Part shown: positions 50,192-58,984 of the stretch, piece after piece
Position numbering within the stretch: the stretch's first letter is position 1
Layout: each line of letters opens with the position of its first letter
Assembly (NCBI GenBank): GCA_963767285.1
Contig: CAVYDJ010000003.1
Coordinates: 434,001-498,000 of the forward strand
Direction of reading: 5' to 3'
DNA: 64,000 nucleotides
Source of the DNA: WHSW01 sp963767285
GTDB lineage: Bacteria; Actinomycetota; Thermoleophilia; Solirubrobacterales; 70-9
Notes under the pieces: model-generated
What the model saw: only the letters and a program-made list of their open reading frames with translations
Database searches by the model: none
Told to the model about the DNA's origin: nothing
Made by a program: the position numbers and the translations under genes

Positions 50192-51225
50192 GAGGGCTCG
50201 CCACATCGCTGCGCCGCCGGCTGCGGCGCCCGGGCGCCGGCGCGAACGACGATCTGTCCTCGCTGGTCAAGATCACCGACGAGGACCGCCGGTACCTGAC
50301 CACCCTGTACGACGACACCACGCCGCTCCCGCCGGACGCGGATCGGGTGCTGACCTCCGACAATCCCCGCCTGGCCGAGCTGCGCGCCGCGTACGACGCC
50401 GATGACTCCGCCCCCGTGAGCTCCGCGTCGCGCTGGAGGGCCGAGGCCGTCGACGCATTCCTCGATCTGCGCTACTTCCGGGGCGAGACGCTGATCACCT
50501 GGCACTACCGCGAGCTGCCGCGGATCAGCGCGCTGAAGTTCTTCGTGTTGATGAAGTACGTGCGCGAGCGCGACCGGCTCGGCCTGCTCGACCGGCTCAC
50601 CGAGGACGGCGGGTTCGGCTGCTGGACGTTCGAGTACCCGGGCTACGGGACCTACAGCCGTGACCTGCTCGAGTCCGCGAACGAGATCTCGTTCCTGGAT
50701 CGCGAGCTTGGGATCAGCGAGCGCCCGGGCGTCTCGATCCTCGACATCGGCGCGGGCTACGGGCGGCTCGCCGACCGGCTCACCGCCGCGCTGCCGAACG
50801 TCACCGACTACTGCTGCGTCGACGCGATCGCGGAGTCGACGTTCCTGTGCGACTACTACCTCGGCCACCGCGGCCGGGTCCCCCCGGCTCGCGTCGTGCC
50901 GTTCCACCGGATCGAGGCGGAGCTGGCGACGGGGGCCTTCGACCTCGCCGTCAACATCCACTCGTTCCCGGAGTGCACCCACGAGGCGATCGCGTGGTGG
51001 GTCGACCTGCTGCGCCGGCTCGAGGTGCCGCGCCTGCTCCTGATCCCGAATGAGCCGACCGAGCTGCTGAGCACCGAGGCCGACGGCAGCCGCCGCGACT
51101 TCGCGCCGCTGCTCGCGGAGGCCGGCTACCGGCTGACCACCCGCGAGCCGGTCTTCGACGACCCGGCGGTCCGCGAGCTGGTCGAGCTTCACGACCACTT
51201 CCACCTCTACGAGCTCGATGGCTGA
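50188..51225 (+). CDS. Putative sugar O-methyltransferase
   Basis: This 345-residue protein begins with an ATG overlapping the previous stop. It matches the putative sugar O-methyltransferase type: LPRISALKFFVLMKYVRERDRL, FGCWTFEYPGYGTYSRDLLES, the SAM motif VSILDIGAGYGRLADRL, and NIHSFPECTHEAIAWWV. Such proteins recur in polysaccharide clusters. It overlaps the next gene, a GT8 glycosyltransferase, by eight bases. The acceptor is probably a sugar of the same glycan. Confidence 0.85.
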   Translation: MRGLATSLRRRLRRPGAGANDDLSSLVKITDEDRRYLTTLYDDTTPLPPDADRVLTSDNPRLAELRAAYDADDSAPVSSASRWRAEAVDAFLDLRYFRGETLITWHYRELPRISALKFFVLMKYVRERDRLGLLDRLTEDGGFGCWTFEYPGYGTYSRDLLESANEISFLDRELGISERPGVSILDIGAGYGRLADRLTAALPNVTDYCCVDAIAESTFLCDYYLGHRGRVPPARVVPFHRIEAELATGAFDLAVNIHSFPECTHEAIAWWVDLLRRLEVPRLLLIPNEPTELLSTEADGSRRDFAPLLAEAGYRLTTREPVFDDPAVRELVELHDHFHLYELDG

Positions 51226-52105
51226 GCTTCACCTCGCCTGCGCGGCGCGAGGTGATGCGTACATCGAGCACAGCGCGGTGATGCTGCGCTCGGCGCTCGT
51301 CAACTCGGGCGCGCTCGACGTCCGCGTCCATTACCTCTGCGACCCCGGGATCGGGTCCGATCGCACGGGTCCGCTGACCGAGATGGTGGAGGGCCTGGGG
51401 GGCTCGATCGCGTTCCTGGAGATCGAGCCGGACGCGGTCGAGGGGCTGCCCACCGATCCGCTCTTCACCGCGGCCATGTGGTACCGGATCCTGCTTCCGG
51501 AGCTGCTCGGCTCCGTCCCCGCCGTCCTCTACCTCGACGTCGACACGCTCGTCTGCGACTCGCTCGAACCGCTCTGGGCGAGCGATCTGACCGACCACTA
51601 CCTGGCCGCGGTCAGCAACGTCTTCCAGGCGAACCACGTCCACCGCCCGGCCGCGCTCGGGCTGCCGCCGTCGCAGCCCTATTTCAACAGCGGCGTGCTG
51701 TTGATGAACCTGGAGCTCCTGCGCCGCGACGGGTGCACCGCGCAACTGCGCGACTGCGCCCGGTCCCGTGGGAAGGAGCTCGAGTGGCCCGACCAGGACG
51801 CGCTCAACCTGGTCCTCGGCGGGCGCCGCCTGCCGCTGCACCCGCGCTGGAACCGGATGAACAGCATCGGCTGGCAGGCCGCCGTCGAGGTCTTCGGCCG
51901 CCGCGCCGTCGACGAGGCGCTCGAGCGGCCGGGGATCAGGCACTTCGAGGGGCCGGGGCAGAACAAGCCGTGGCACTACCTGTGCGACGCCGCTGACCGG
52001 GAGCTCTACCTGGAGCACCGCCGCGCGACGCCGTGGCCCGACTTCAGGCCGGAGGGGCGAACGCTCGGCAACCGGCTGAAGCGCTGGCGGGCAGCTAGGG
52101 CTTGA
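51218..52105 (+). CDS. GT8 glycosyltransferase
   Basis: This 295-residue protein has the family 8 pattern: LHLACAARGDAYIEHSAVMLRS at the N-terminus, AMWYRILLPELL, then VLYLDVDTLVC with the DxD metal site, FNSGVLLMNLELL, WPDQDALNLVL and the late RHFEGPGQNKPWHYL (the HxxGxxKPW motif). Retaining galactosyl- or glucosyltransferases of LPS cores have this form. It overlaps the methyltransferase gene by eight bases and converges on the TylF-like gene. Confidence 0.92.
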   Translation: MAELHLACAARGDAYIEHSAVMLRSALVNSGALDVRVHYLCDPGIGSDRTGPLTEMVEGLGGSIAFLEIEPDAVEGLPTDPLFTAAMWYRILLPELLGSVPAVLYLDVDTLVCDSLEPLWASDLTDHYLAAVSNVFQANHVHRPAALGLPPSQPYFNSGVLLMNLELLRRDGCTAQLRDCARSRGKELEWPDQDALNLVLGGRRLPLHPRWNRMNSIGWQAAVEVFGRRAVDEALERPGIRHFEGPGQNKPWHYLCDAADRELYLEHRRATPWPDFRPEGRTLGNRLKRWRAARA

Positions 52106-52883
52106 CCGCGAGCCGGGCCGTGTAGTCGATCGCGGTCAGCAGCGGGACGCGCTCGAGCCCGGCGAAGTACTCGTCGACGGCCTGCCGCGCGCCCTGCCAG
52201 TGCCCGTAGTCGTCGATGATCAGGACCCCGCCGCTGACCAGCCGCGGGTAGAGGTGCTGCATCTCGTGCAGGGTCGACTCGTACCAGTCGGTGTCGAGCC
52301 GCGCCAGGGCCAGCTGCTCGGGCGCGTTGGCCGGGATCGTCTCCTCGACGGGCCCGCGGACGAAGTGCAGCCGCTCGGCCGGATAGCCGGTTGACCCGAG
52401 CAACTCGCGGACCGCGTCCTCGTTGAAGGTCCCGGCGTCGAAGAGCTCCGACCAGGCGCGCCCGTCATCGCGCTCGGCCTCGCGCCACGTCTCGAGCGCC
52501 GGCGGATCGAGGTCGGAGACGTCGTGCTCGGTGGGCTCGGTCATCCCCTCGAAGGTGTCGTAGAGATAGATGTCGCGGTCGTCGATCCCGAGATCCTGCA
52601 GCGTTGAGATCATCGCCAGCACCGAGCCGCCCCGCCAGACGCCGCACTCGGCGAACGCGCCCGGCAGCTCGGCGGCGACGCAGTGGCGGACCGCATCGAC
52701 GAGCGCCCGGAGGCGCATCACCCCGGTCATCGTGTACTGAAGCGAGCGCTCGATGGTCCGCCGGTCGGCCTCGTCGACGCCGACGAACTCGAACTCGAGG
52801 GCCGCGGCCCGGTCCCGCTCGCGTGCATCCGGGCGGCGGCCGGCGGCGCGGCGCAGCGATGTTGGGATCCAGCTTCTGCTCAT
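52095..52883 (-). CDS. TylF-like O-methyltransferase
   Basis: This 262-residue protein resembles the macrocin O-methyltransferase TylF family: QYTMTGVMRLRALVDAVRHCV, GAFAECGVWRGGSVLAMIS (SAM site), DIYLYDTFEGMTEPTEHD, LARLDTDWYESTLHEMQHLYPRLVSGGVLIIDDYGHW with the metal-binding Asp pair. TylF-type enzymes need a metal ion and methylate sugar hydroxyls. In this locus the target is probably a glycan sugar rather than an antibiotic. Confidence 0.9.
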   Translation of the reverse strand: MSRSWIPTSLRRAAGRRPDARERDRAAALEFEFVGVDEADRRTIERSLQYTMTGVMRLRALVDAVRHCVAAELPGAFAECGVWRGGSVLAMISTLQDLGIDDRDIYLYDTFEGMTEPTEHDVSDLDPPALETWREAERDDGRAWSELFDAGTFNEDAVRELLGSTGYPAERLHFVRGPVEETIPANAPEQLALARLDTDWYESTLHEMQHLYPRLVSGGVLIIDDYGHWQGARQAVDEYFAGLERVPLLTAIDYTARLAVKP

Positions 52884-52967
52884 GGTTGCGGCGATGATCG
52901 TCTCAGAGTTGGCTCGCGGCCGGGCCGGTGCGACCGCGACCGTGCGCAGGTGCGATCCTCACGCGCC

Positions 52968-53933
52968 ATGGAGCGCCCGGATGTAAGCGTCGTCGTCCCG
53001 TCGCACGGGCGGCCACTTCGCGTCTGGTGGCTGCTGAACGCGCTCGAGGAGCAGACGCTGGACGCCGGGCGCTACGAGGTCGTGCTCGTCCACGACTACG
53101 ACGACCCGCGCTTCGTGGATCTGCTCGACCGCCATCCCCTCGCCGACGCTGGGCGGCTGCGGACGATCCGGCTCGACGGATGCGGCCCCGCGCGCAAGCG
53201 AAACGTCGGCTGGCAGGAGGCCGGGGCCGACCTGATCGCCTTCACGGACGACGACTGCCGGCCCGACCCGGGCTGGCTCAGTGAGCTTCTGCGCGTCGCC
53301 GCCACAGCGCCGCAGGCCATCGTCCAGGGGACGACGCGACCGGATCCGCTCGAACGGGCCGTGATGGCCGCACCGCACTACCGGACCGTGCGGGTCGATC
53401 CACCGCACATCTTCGCGAACACCTGCAACATCGCCTATCCGCGCCCGCTGATCGAGCGCGTCGGCGGCTTCGACGAGTCGCTGCCGGCGGCGGCGGGCGA
53501 GGACACCGACCTGGCCGTGCGCGCGCGCGAGGCCGGGGCGGACATCGTCGCCGCGCCCGAGGCGATGGTCTTCCACGCGGTCGAGGAGTACTCGCTGCCG
53601 GACGTGGTGCGGATGAACTGGCGCTGGCAGCACCTCGTCTACGTGATCGTCAAGCACCCGCAGCTGCGCTCCGAGCTCTTCGCGGGAGTGTTCTGGCGCA
53701 AGTCCCACGCCGAGCTCACCCTCGCCCTGGCGGGGCTCGCCCTCGCGCGGCGGCGGCCCCTGGCGCTCGCGCTGGCGATTCCCTATCTCCGCCGGCTTGT
53801 GCGCCGCCGGGGCCCGGGCCGGCGGGCCCGGCTGGCCAGCGCGCTCGAGGTGCCCGGCCAGCTCACGTCCGACCTCGCCGAGCTCGCGACGATGATCCGC
53901 GGCAGCATCCGCTACCGGACGCCAATGCTCTGA
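52968..53933 (+). CDS. GT2 glycosyltransferase
   Basis: The ATG at 52968 gives 321 residues. Motifs are VSVVVPSHGRPLRVWWLLNAL, YEVVLVHDYDDPRF, ARKRNVGWQEAGADLIAFTDDDCRPDPGWL with the DDD metal site, and RVGGFDESLPAAAGEDTDLAVRA. It resembles the GT2 at 47689 over its whole length. Its stop overlaps the ATG of the following GT4 gene by one base (TGATG), so they are coupled. It diverges from the TylF-like gene. Confidence 0.88.
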   Translation: MERPDVSVVVPSHGRPLRVWWLLNALEEQTLDAGRYEVVLVHDYDDPRFVDLLDRHPLADAGRLRTIRLDGCGPARKRNVGWQEAGADLIAFTDDDCRPDPGWLSELLRVAATAPQAIVQGTTRPDPLERAVMAAPHYRTVRVDPPHIFANTCNIAYPRPLIERVGGFDESLPAAAGEDTDLAVRAREAGADIVAAPEAMVFHAVEEYSLPDVVRMNWRWQHLVYVIVKHPQLRSELFAGVFWRKSHAELTLALAGLALARRRPLALALAIPYLRRLVRRRGPGRRARLASALEVPGQLTSDLAELATMIRGSIRYRTPML

Positions 53934-55027
53934 TGACGCCCTCGCTGCGGCCCGCGCTGCTGAACTTCGGCTACTGGCCCGAGGTCCGCCGCGGCAACGA
54001 GCGCCTGGTGCACGATCTCGCCACCGAGCTGGCCCGCCGCGGCGGCTCCCCGGCGATCCTGACCAGCCACCGCAAGCCGACGACGCGGGCGGTGGAGGAC
54101 GGGGTGGAGGTCGTCCGCCGGTGGCGCCCGCCGGAGACGCCGCTGCGGTTGCGCCGGATCCAGCCCTACCTGACCCACGTGCCGTTCTCCTACCGCGAGC
54201 TCACCGCCGGCGGCTTCGACGTCGCCCATGCGTTCTTTCCCACCGACGCGCTCGCCGCGACCCGCTGGGGGGCCGCGACCGGGCGCCCGGCCGTCTTCAC
54301 CATCACCGGGATCATCGGACGGGAGAACGTCTCCAACGTGCGCTTCCGAATGCGCATCATCCAGGCTGCCATCGGCGGCTCGGACGCGGTGGTGACGATC
54401 AGCCGTGCCGCCCGCGACGGCGTGTGGCGCTGGCTGGCGCTCGAACCGAGGGTCATCTACCCGGGCGTGGATCTCGCCCACTTCACCCCCGGCGAGCGCG
54501 CCGAGCGCCCGACGATCGCATGTGCCAGCGACGCCGGCGACGGGCGCAAGCGGGTCGACCTGCTCGTGCGCGCGTTCGCGCGCGTGCGTCGCGAGCGTCC
54601 CGATGCCGAGCTGCTGCTCATGCGTCCCGCCGGCGAGGCGCTCGCCCGCGAGCTCGAGGCGACCGCCGGCGTGCGCCTGCTCTCGGCCGCCTCCGACACG
54701 GCGCCCGAGATGCTGGGGAGCGCGACGGTCTCGGCGCTCTGCTCGCAGCGCGAGGCCTTCGGGCTGGTGCTCGTCGAGTCGCTTGCGTGCGGCACGCCGG
54801 TGGTGGCGGCCCGCGAGGGCGCCCTGCCCGAGATCGTCGATCGCCCGGAGGTCGGCCTGCTGTTCGACGGCGACGAGCGAGAGCTCGCGCGCGCGCTGCT
54901 CGAGGGCCTCGAGCTCGGCGCGGACCCGCTCACGGCGCAGGCCTGCCGCGACCGCGCGGAGGATTTCAGCAGCGAGGCCAGCGCCGCCGCCCACGAGGAG
55001 CTCTACCGCGAGCTGCTCTCTGTATGA
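53933..55027 (+). CDS. GT4 glycosyltransferase
   Basis: This 364-residue GT-B enzyme has an N-terminal acceptor domain starting ALLNFGYWPEVRRGNERLVHDLATEL and a donor domain with VIYPGVDLAHFTPGE, SDAGDGRKRVDLLVRAFARV and SALCSQREAFGLVLVESLACGTPVV, which holds the E-x7-E pair. The GNERLVHDLA motif is common in family 4 enzymes of cell-surface glycans. It overlaps the Stf0-type sulfotransferase gene by four bases, linking sugar addition with sulfation. Confidence 0.88.
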   Translation: MTPSLRPALLNFGYWPEVRRGNERLVHDLATELARRGGSPAILTSHRKPTTRAVEDGVEVVRRWRPPETPLRLRRIQPYLTHVPFSYRELTAGGFDVAHAFFPTDALAATRWGAATGRPAVFTITGIIGRENVSNVRFRMRIIQAAIGGSDAVVTISRAARDGVWRWLALEPRVIYPGVDLAHFTPGERAERPTIACASDAGDGRKRVDLLVRAFARVRRERPDAELLLMRPAGEALARELEATAGVRLLSAASDTAPEMLGSATVSALCSQREAFGLVLVESLACGTPVVAAREGALPEIVDRPEVGLLFDGDERELARALLEGLELGADPLTAQACRDRAEDFSSEASAAAHEELYRELLSV

Positions 55028-55803
55028 GGCCGGTCTATGAGGCACGGCGCCCGGTCTCGCTCGCCAAACAGGCGGCCGTTTACGCGTCCCGGCTCCGTCC
55101 CGCCCGCCGGCGCCCGGTCGCCGCGGGGCGCACCTCGTTCGTGATCTTCGCCCAGGGCCGGACCGGCAGCACGCTCCTCGTGGATCTCATGAACAGCCAC
55201 GACGGCGTCTACTGCGACGACGAGATCCTCGGCTGGCCGGTGCGCTTTCCGGACGCCTGGGTGGACGCTCACCGCCGGCGCCATCCGGATCGGCACTACG
55301 GGTTCAAGGTGAAGCCGTACCAGCTGTCGGTCGACCAGCGGCTGGACCCGGGCGCGTGGCTTCGCCGGATGGACGCCCGCGGGTGGAAGCTGATCCATCT
55401 CCGCCGCAGGAACGTGCTTCGGCACGCCCTCTCGAACATCGTCGCCGAGCACGTCGGGTTCACGTTCCGTGGCGCCGGCCCGGCGGAGTCCGCGGGGCTC
55501 ACCGTGGACGTCGACATGCTGCTCGGCGCGATGGCGGTCCGCGAAGAACAGGCGGAGGTCGAGCGCGCCGCGCTCGCGGGCCTCCCGCACGCCTCCGTCT
55601 GTTACGAGGACGACCTCCTCGACGCGGAACGCCACCAGGCGACGCTCGATCGCCTCTCCGACACCCTCGATCTTCCGCGCGCGCAAGCCCGGACGGAGGT
55701 TCGCCGCATCACGACCGACGACCTGCGCACGACGATCGCGAACTACGACGAGGTGGCAACCGCCGTCGGCTCGAGCCCGTGGGCCCCGTTGCTGGAGGAG
55801 TAG
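55024..55803 (+). CDS. Stf0-type sulfotransferase
   Basis: This 259-residue protein has the PAPS loop FVIFAQGRTGSTLLVDLMNSH (about 39-59) and resembles the Stf0 family, which sulfates trehalose in mycobacteria to start sulfolipid synthesis. Further features are EILGWPVRFPDAWVDA, YGFKVKPYQLSVDQ, IHLRRRNVLRHALSNIVAE (3'-phosphate site) and VCYEDDLLDAERHQATL. The substrate here may be a glycan or glycolipid. It is the last gene of a coupled GT2-GT4-sulfotransferase run and ends one base before the convergent GT4 gene. Confidence 0.85.
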   Translation: MRPVYEARRPVSLAKQAAVYASRLRPARRRPVAAGRTSFVIFAQGRTGSTLLVDLMNSHDGVYCDDEILGWPVRFPDAWVDAHRRRHPDRHYGFKVKPYQLSVDQRLDPGAWLRRMDARGWKLIHLRRRNVLRHALSNIVAEHVGFTFRGAGPAESAGLTVDVDMLLGAMAVREEQAEVERAALAGLPHASVCYEDDLLDAERHQATLDRLSDTLDLPRAQARTEVRRITTDDLRTTIANYDEVATAVGSSPWAPLLEE

Positions 55804-56973
55804 TCAGGCCGACGCGCGGATCAGCTCGGCCAGGCGCGCCGTCTCGCGGCGCAGGTCACCGTGCTCGATCACGTGGGCGCGCGCGGCCCGTCCCATCTCC
55901 ACCCGGCGGTCGGCCGGCAGGTCGAGGAGCTCGGCGATCGCGCGTGCGAGCGCTTCGCCATCGCCGGGCGGGACCAGACGCCCGAACTCGTCGCGTACCA
56001 GCTCCGGCAGGCCGACCTCGTCGCTGGCGACCACCGGGACCTCCATCGACATCGCCTCCTTGACGACGACCGGCATCGAGTCGCGGTCGCCGTTGGCGGC
56101 GACGACCGCCGGCATCGCCAGCAGGTCGGCGCGCTCGAGCTGCTCGCGGACCCCGTCCGGCGCCATGGCGCCCGCCAGCTCGATCCGGTGCGCCAGGCCG
56201 AGCCGGCCGATCTGCGCTTCCAGGGTGTCGCGCAGCTCGCCCTCGCCGACGATCGTCAGCCGGTCCAGCGGGCGCTCGGGCTCGAGTGCGGCCACGGCGT
56301 CGATCAGGTGCGCGAACCCCTTCTTCTCGACCAGCCGCCCGACCGCGACCACGTGCCGTCCGCCCGGGTAGGGCGTCGTGCGCCGGAAGGCCTCCGGGTC
56401 CACGCCCATCACGATCACGTGGATCCGCTCGGCGGCGGCGGGGCCGACCAGGGTCCGCAGGTAGCGGCGGTTGTACTCGCAGCCGGTGGTCACGAAGGCG
56501 GCCCGCTCGAGCTTCTCGGGCAGGTTGGCCGGTGTCTCGAAGATCTCGTAGGCGTGGGCCGTGACGCTGTAGGGGATCGCCATGATCCGCGACAGCCGCA
56601 TCGTGTCGAGCGCGGCGCCGGCGGCGAAGTGCACGTGCATGTGCGAGACCCCGGCCCGCCGCAGCCTCCGTGCGCGCAGCGCCAGGGCCCGCAGGTGCCG
56701 GACGGGCTCCTCGCCGGCCCAGGCGTCCTGCATCGCGCGGTCGCGGGCGACGGCGCGCGGGTGGCGCAGCGCCAGCTCGGCCAGCGCGTCGGGCTTGCGG
56801 GCCAGCGGGTCCTCGTCGAGGTAGGCGACCGGGTGCGCCGACGGCGCGCCATCGCGCGGGCGCGTGGTCGCCTCGACCAGCAGCGGATGGCCGAGCCGGA
56901 CGAGCTCGTCGATCTCGTTGGTGACGAAGGTTTCGGAGCGGACCGGGAATCGATCCGTGAGGACGGCGAGCAC
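55804..56973 (-). CDS. GT4 glycosyltransferase, exopolysaccharide type
   Basis: This 389-residue protein is similar in layout to the GT4 at 20587-21816: an N-terminal VLTDRFPVRSETFVTNEIDEL, then SHMHVHFAAGAALDTMRLS and YSVTAHAYEIFETPANL, and a C-terminal donor domain with RLVEKKGFAHLIDA, IVGEGELRDTLEAQI and DSMPVVVKEAMSMEVPVVAS (the E-x7-E pair falls here). It transfers a sugar to a lipid-linked glycan. It marks the right-hand end of the polysaccharide locus; the next genes encode a peptide-type importer. Confidence 0.89.
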   Translation of the reverse strand: MLAVLTDRFPVRSETFVTNEIDELVRLGHPLLVEATTRPRDGAPSAHPVAYLDEDPLARKPDALAELALRHPRAVARDRAMQDAWAGEEPVRHLRALALRARRLRRAGVSHMHVHFAAGAALDTMRLSRIMAIPYSVTAHAYEIFETPANLPEKLERAAFVTTGCEYNRRYLRTLVGPAAAERIHVIVMGVDPEAFRRTTPYPGGRHVVAVGRLVEKKGFAHLIDAVAALEPERPLDRLTIVGEGELRDTLEAQIGRLGLAHRIELAGAMAPDGVREQLERADLLAMPAVVAANGDRDSMPVVVKEAMSMEVPVVASDEVGLPELVRDEFGRLVPPGDGEALARAIAELLDLPADRRVEMGRAARAHVIEHGDLRRETARLAELIRASA

Positions 56974-57028
56974 GCGGGCGGATTATCGGCAATCGGACCG
57001 ACGAGCCGGCGAACGACCGGCCGAAGGG

Positions 57029-58015
57029 CTACGCGGACGCCCTGGCGTCCGTCCTCACCCGCGGGTCGAGGTAGGCATAGGCGATGTCGATCAGCGCGTT
57101 GACGATCACCACGAGGAAGGCGCCCAGCATCGTGATCGCCAGCAGCGGCGGCAGATCGAGCGTCGCGACCGCGTTAGCCGCGTACTGACCGACCCCGTGG
57201 AGGTCGAAGACGGTCTCGACCAGGATTGCGCCGCCCCCGAGCACCGCGACGACGTCGAGGCCCCAGATCGTGACCACCGGGATCAGCGAGGCTCGCAACA
57301 CATGACGGAGCATCACCTGGCGCTCGGGGACACCCTTAGCCCGCGCGGTGCGGACGAAGTCCTCGTCCATCGTCTGCAGCACGCTCGCCCGCACGACCCG
57401 GGAGTAGACACCGATGAACCCGAGCGAGAGCACGGCCCAGGGCAGGATCAGGTGATGAACCCATTCGAGAGGATCGGCGGCCAGCGCGACGTAGCCAGCG
57501 TTCGGAAACAGCTCGAAGCCGAGCGCCTGTGAGAGCTCGAAGCCGAGGTAGCGGCTCGCCAGCGCACCGATCCAGAACGCCGGCAGCGATACGGCCGCCA
57601 GCGCGACCACCGTCGCGACACGGTCGCCGCCCCGCCCGGCGCGGCTGGCGCCGTAGAGCCCGAGCGCGATCCCGGCCGCCATCCAGATCAGGGCCGCCCC
57701 GACCGCCAGCGACAGGGTTCGGGGGATGCCTTTCCCGATCTCTTCGAGGACGTCGAGCCCGGTGAAGTAGCTGTCCAGGTCGCCCGTCAACAGCTTGCGC
57801 ATGGTCACCGTGTATTGCGCGGGCAGCGGTTCGTCGAATCCCCACTCGGCCTCAATCGCGGCGATCTGCGCCGGGGTCGCGTTCTTGCCGGCCATCCGGG
57901 CGGCCGGATCCCCGTTCGGGATCACGTTGAAGATCAGGAACGTGATCACCGAGACAGCGAACAGGACGACGGTCATCGCGGCGAGCCGGCGGATCACGTA
58001 GCTGCCCAGACTCAC
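57029..58015 (-). CDS. Dpp/Opp-type ABC transporter permease (DppB-like)
   Basis: The GTG at 58015 gives 328 residues. The protein has the DppB pattern: a membrane helix at the N-terminus (YVIRRLAAMTVVLFAVSVITFLIF) followed by NVIPNGDPAARMAGKNATPAQI, then five more membrane helices. The permease coupling loop is FVRTARAKGVPERQVMLRHVLRASLIP. It overlaps the second permease by four bases (GTGA). With its partner it forms the membrane channel of a peptide or oligosaccharide importer; no ATPase gene is in this window. Confidence 0.92.
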   Translation of the reverse strand: MSLGSYVIRRLAAMTVVLFAVSVITFLIFNVIPNGDPAARMAGKNATPAQIAAIEAEWGFDEPLPAQYTVTMRKLLTGDLDSYFTGLDVLEEIGKGIPRTLSLAVGAALIWMAAGIALGLYGASRAGRGGDRVATVVALAAVSLPAFWIGALASRYLGFELSQALGFELFPNAGYVALAADPLEWVHHLILPWAVLSLGFIGVYSRVVRASVLQTMDEDFVRTARAKGVPERQVMLRHVLRASLIPVVTIWGLDVVAVLGGGAILVETVFDLHGVGQYAANAVATLDLPPLLAITMLGAFLVVIVNALIDIAYAYLDPRVRTDARASA

Positions 58016-58962
58016 TCGCGCGCCCCCGAGACCACCGCCGGGTAAAGGGGCGCGCGGCGCGTGCCCGGGATCCCGTCGACGAACAGGTTCAGAGCGAGCA
58101 CCGTGAGGACCAGAATCGCGCCGGGCGCGATCGCCAGCGCGGGCGCCGTCGCGAGGCGCTCGATGCCGTCGGCGATCATCGTCCCCCACGACGGGGTGGG
58201 CGCCTGCACGCCGGCGCCGAGGAAGGAGATCGCCGCCTCGAGCAGGATCGCGTTGGCGACGAGCAGCGGAAAGAAGGTGAGCACGGTTTGGGCGAGGTTG
58301 GGGAGGATCTCGCTGCGCATCAGCCGCCATGGGCCCATCCCCGCCCCGACGGCCGCGAGGACGAACTCCCGCTCCCGCAGCGACAGCACCTCGCCGCGGA
58401 TCGGACGGGCGAGGTACGGCACGAAGACGATCGAGATCACGAGCACCGGGATCAGCAGGCTGCCGCCCTCGATCGCCGGCAACGGGCCGACCTTGATCCC
58501 GTCCTGCGCGAGCGCTGCCCCGAGCGCGATCGCGAGCAGAATCACGGGAAACGCCCAGAGGATCTCGAGCGCTCGGGAGATCACGCCGTCGGTCCAGCCG
58601 CGGCGGAGCCCGGCCGCGACGCCGAGCATCACCGCCAGGATGGTCGTGATCAGGGCGGCTCCGAACCCGATCAGCAGTGAGTTGCGGCCGCCGTAGAGCA
58701 GCCGCACCATCACGTCGCGGCCGTTCTCGTCGGCGCCGAGGAAGAACCGGGACTGCCACGTCGGCCCGATCGGCACCCCGTCGAGAGCGACGACGTCGAC
58801 GCGTTCGCCGTCGACCACGACCGTGTCCGTGAGGTGATTTCGCTCGGGGGTGGTGTGGGCTACGTGCTTGGCCCAGAGCGGCGCCGCGGCGCACGCGACG
58901 ACCACGAGCAGGAAGACGAGACCGGACCCGAGCGCGAGCTTGTCTCGCGGTAGCCGGGCCAC
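58012..58962 (-). CDS. Dpp/Opp-type ABC transporter permease (DppC-like)
   Basis: This 316-residue permease has an N-terminal helix (LALGSGLVFLLVVVACAAAPLWA), the DppC-type FFLGADENGRDVMVRLLYGGRNSLLIG segment, further membrane helices, and the coupling loop EFVLAAVGAGMGPWRLMRSEILPN. It follows the binding-protein gene by 22 bases. The substrate cannot be told from the permease. Confidence 0.92.
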   Translation of the reverse strand: MARLPRDKLALGSGLVFLLVVVACAAAPLWAKHVAHTTPERNHLTDTVVVDGERVDVVALDGVPIGPTWQSRFFLGADENGRDVMVRLLYGGRNSLLIGFGAALITTILAVMLGVAAGLRRGWTDGVISRALEILWAFPVILLAIALGAALAQDGIKVGPLPAIEGGSLLIPVLVISIVFVPYLARPIRGEVLSLREREFVLAAVGAGMGPWRLMRSEILPNLAQTVLTFFPLLVANAILLEAAISFLGAGVQAPTPSWGTMIADGIERLATAPALAIAPGAILVLTVLALNLFVDGIPGTRRAPLYPAVVSGARE

Positions 58963-58984
58963 GCTCGCGTCTAGACGGCGCCGC

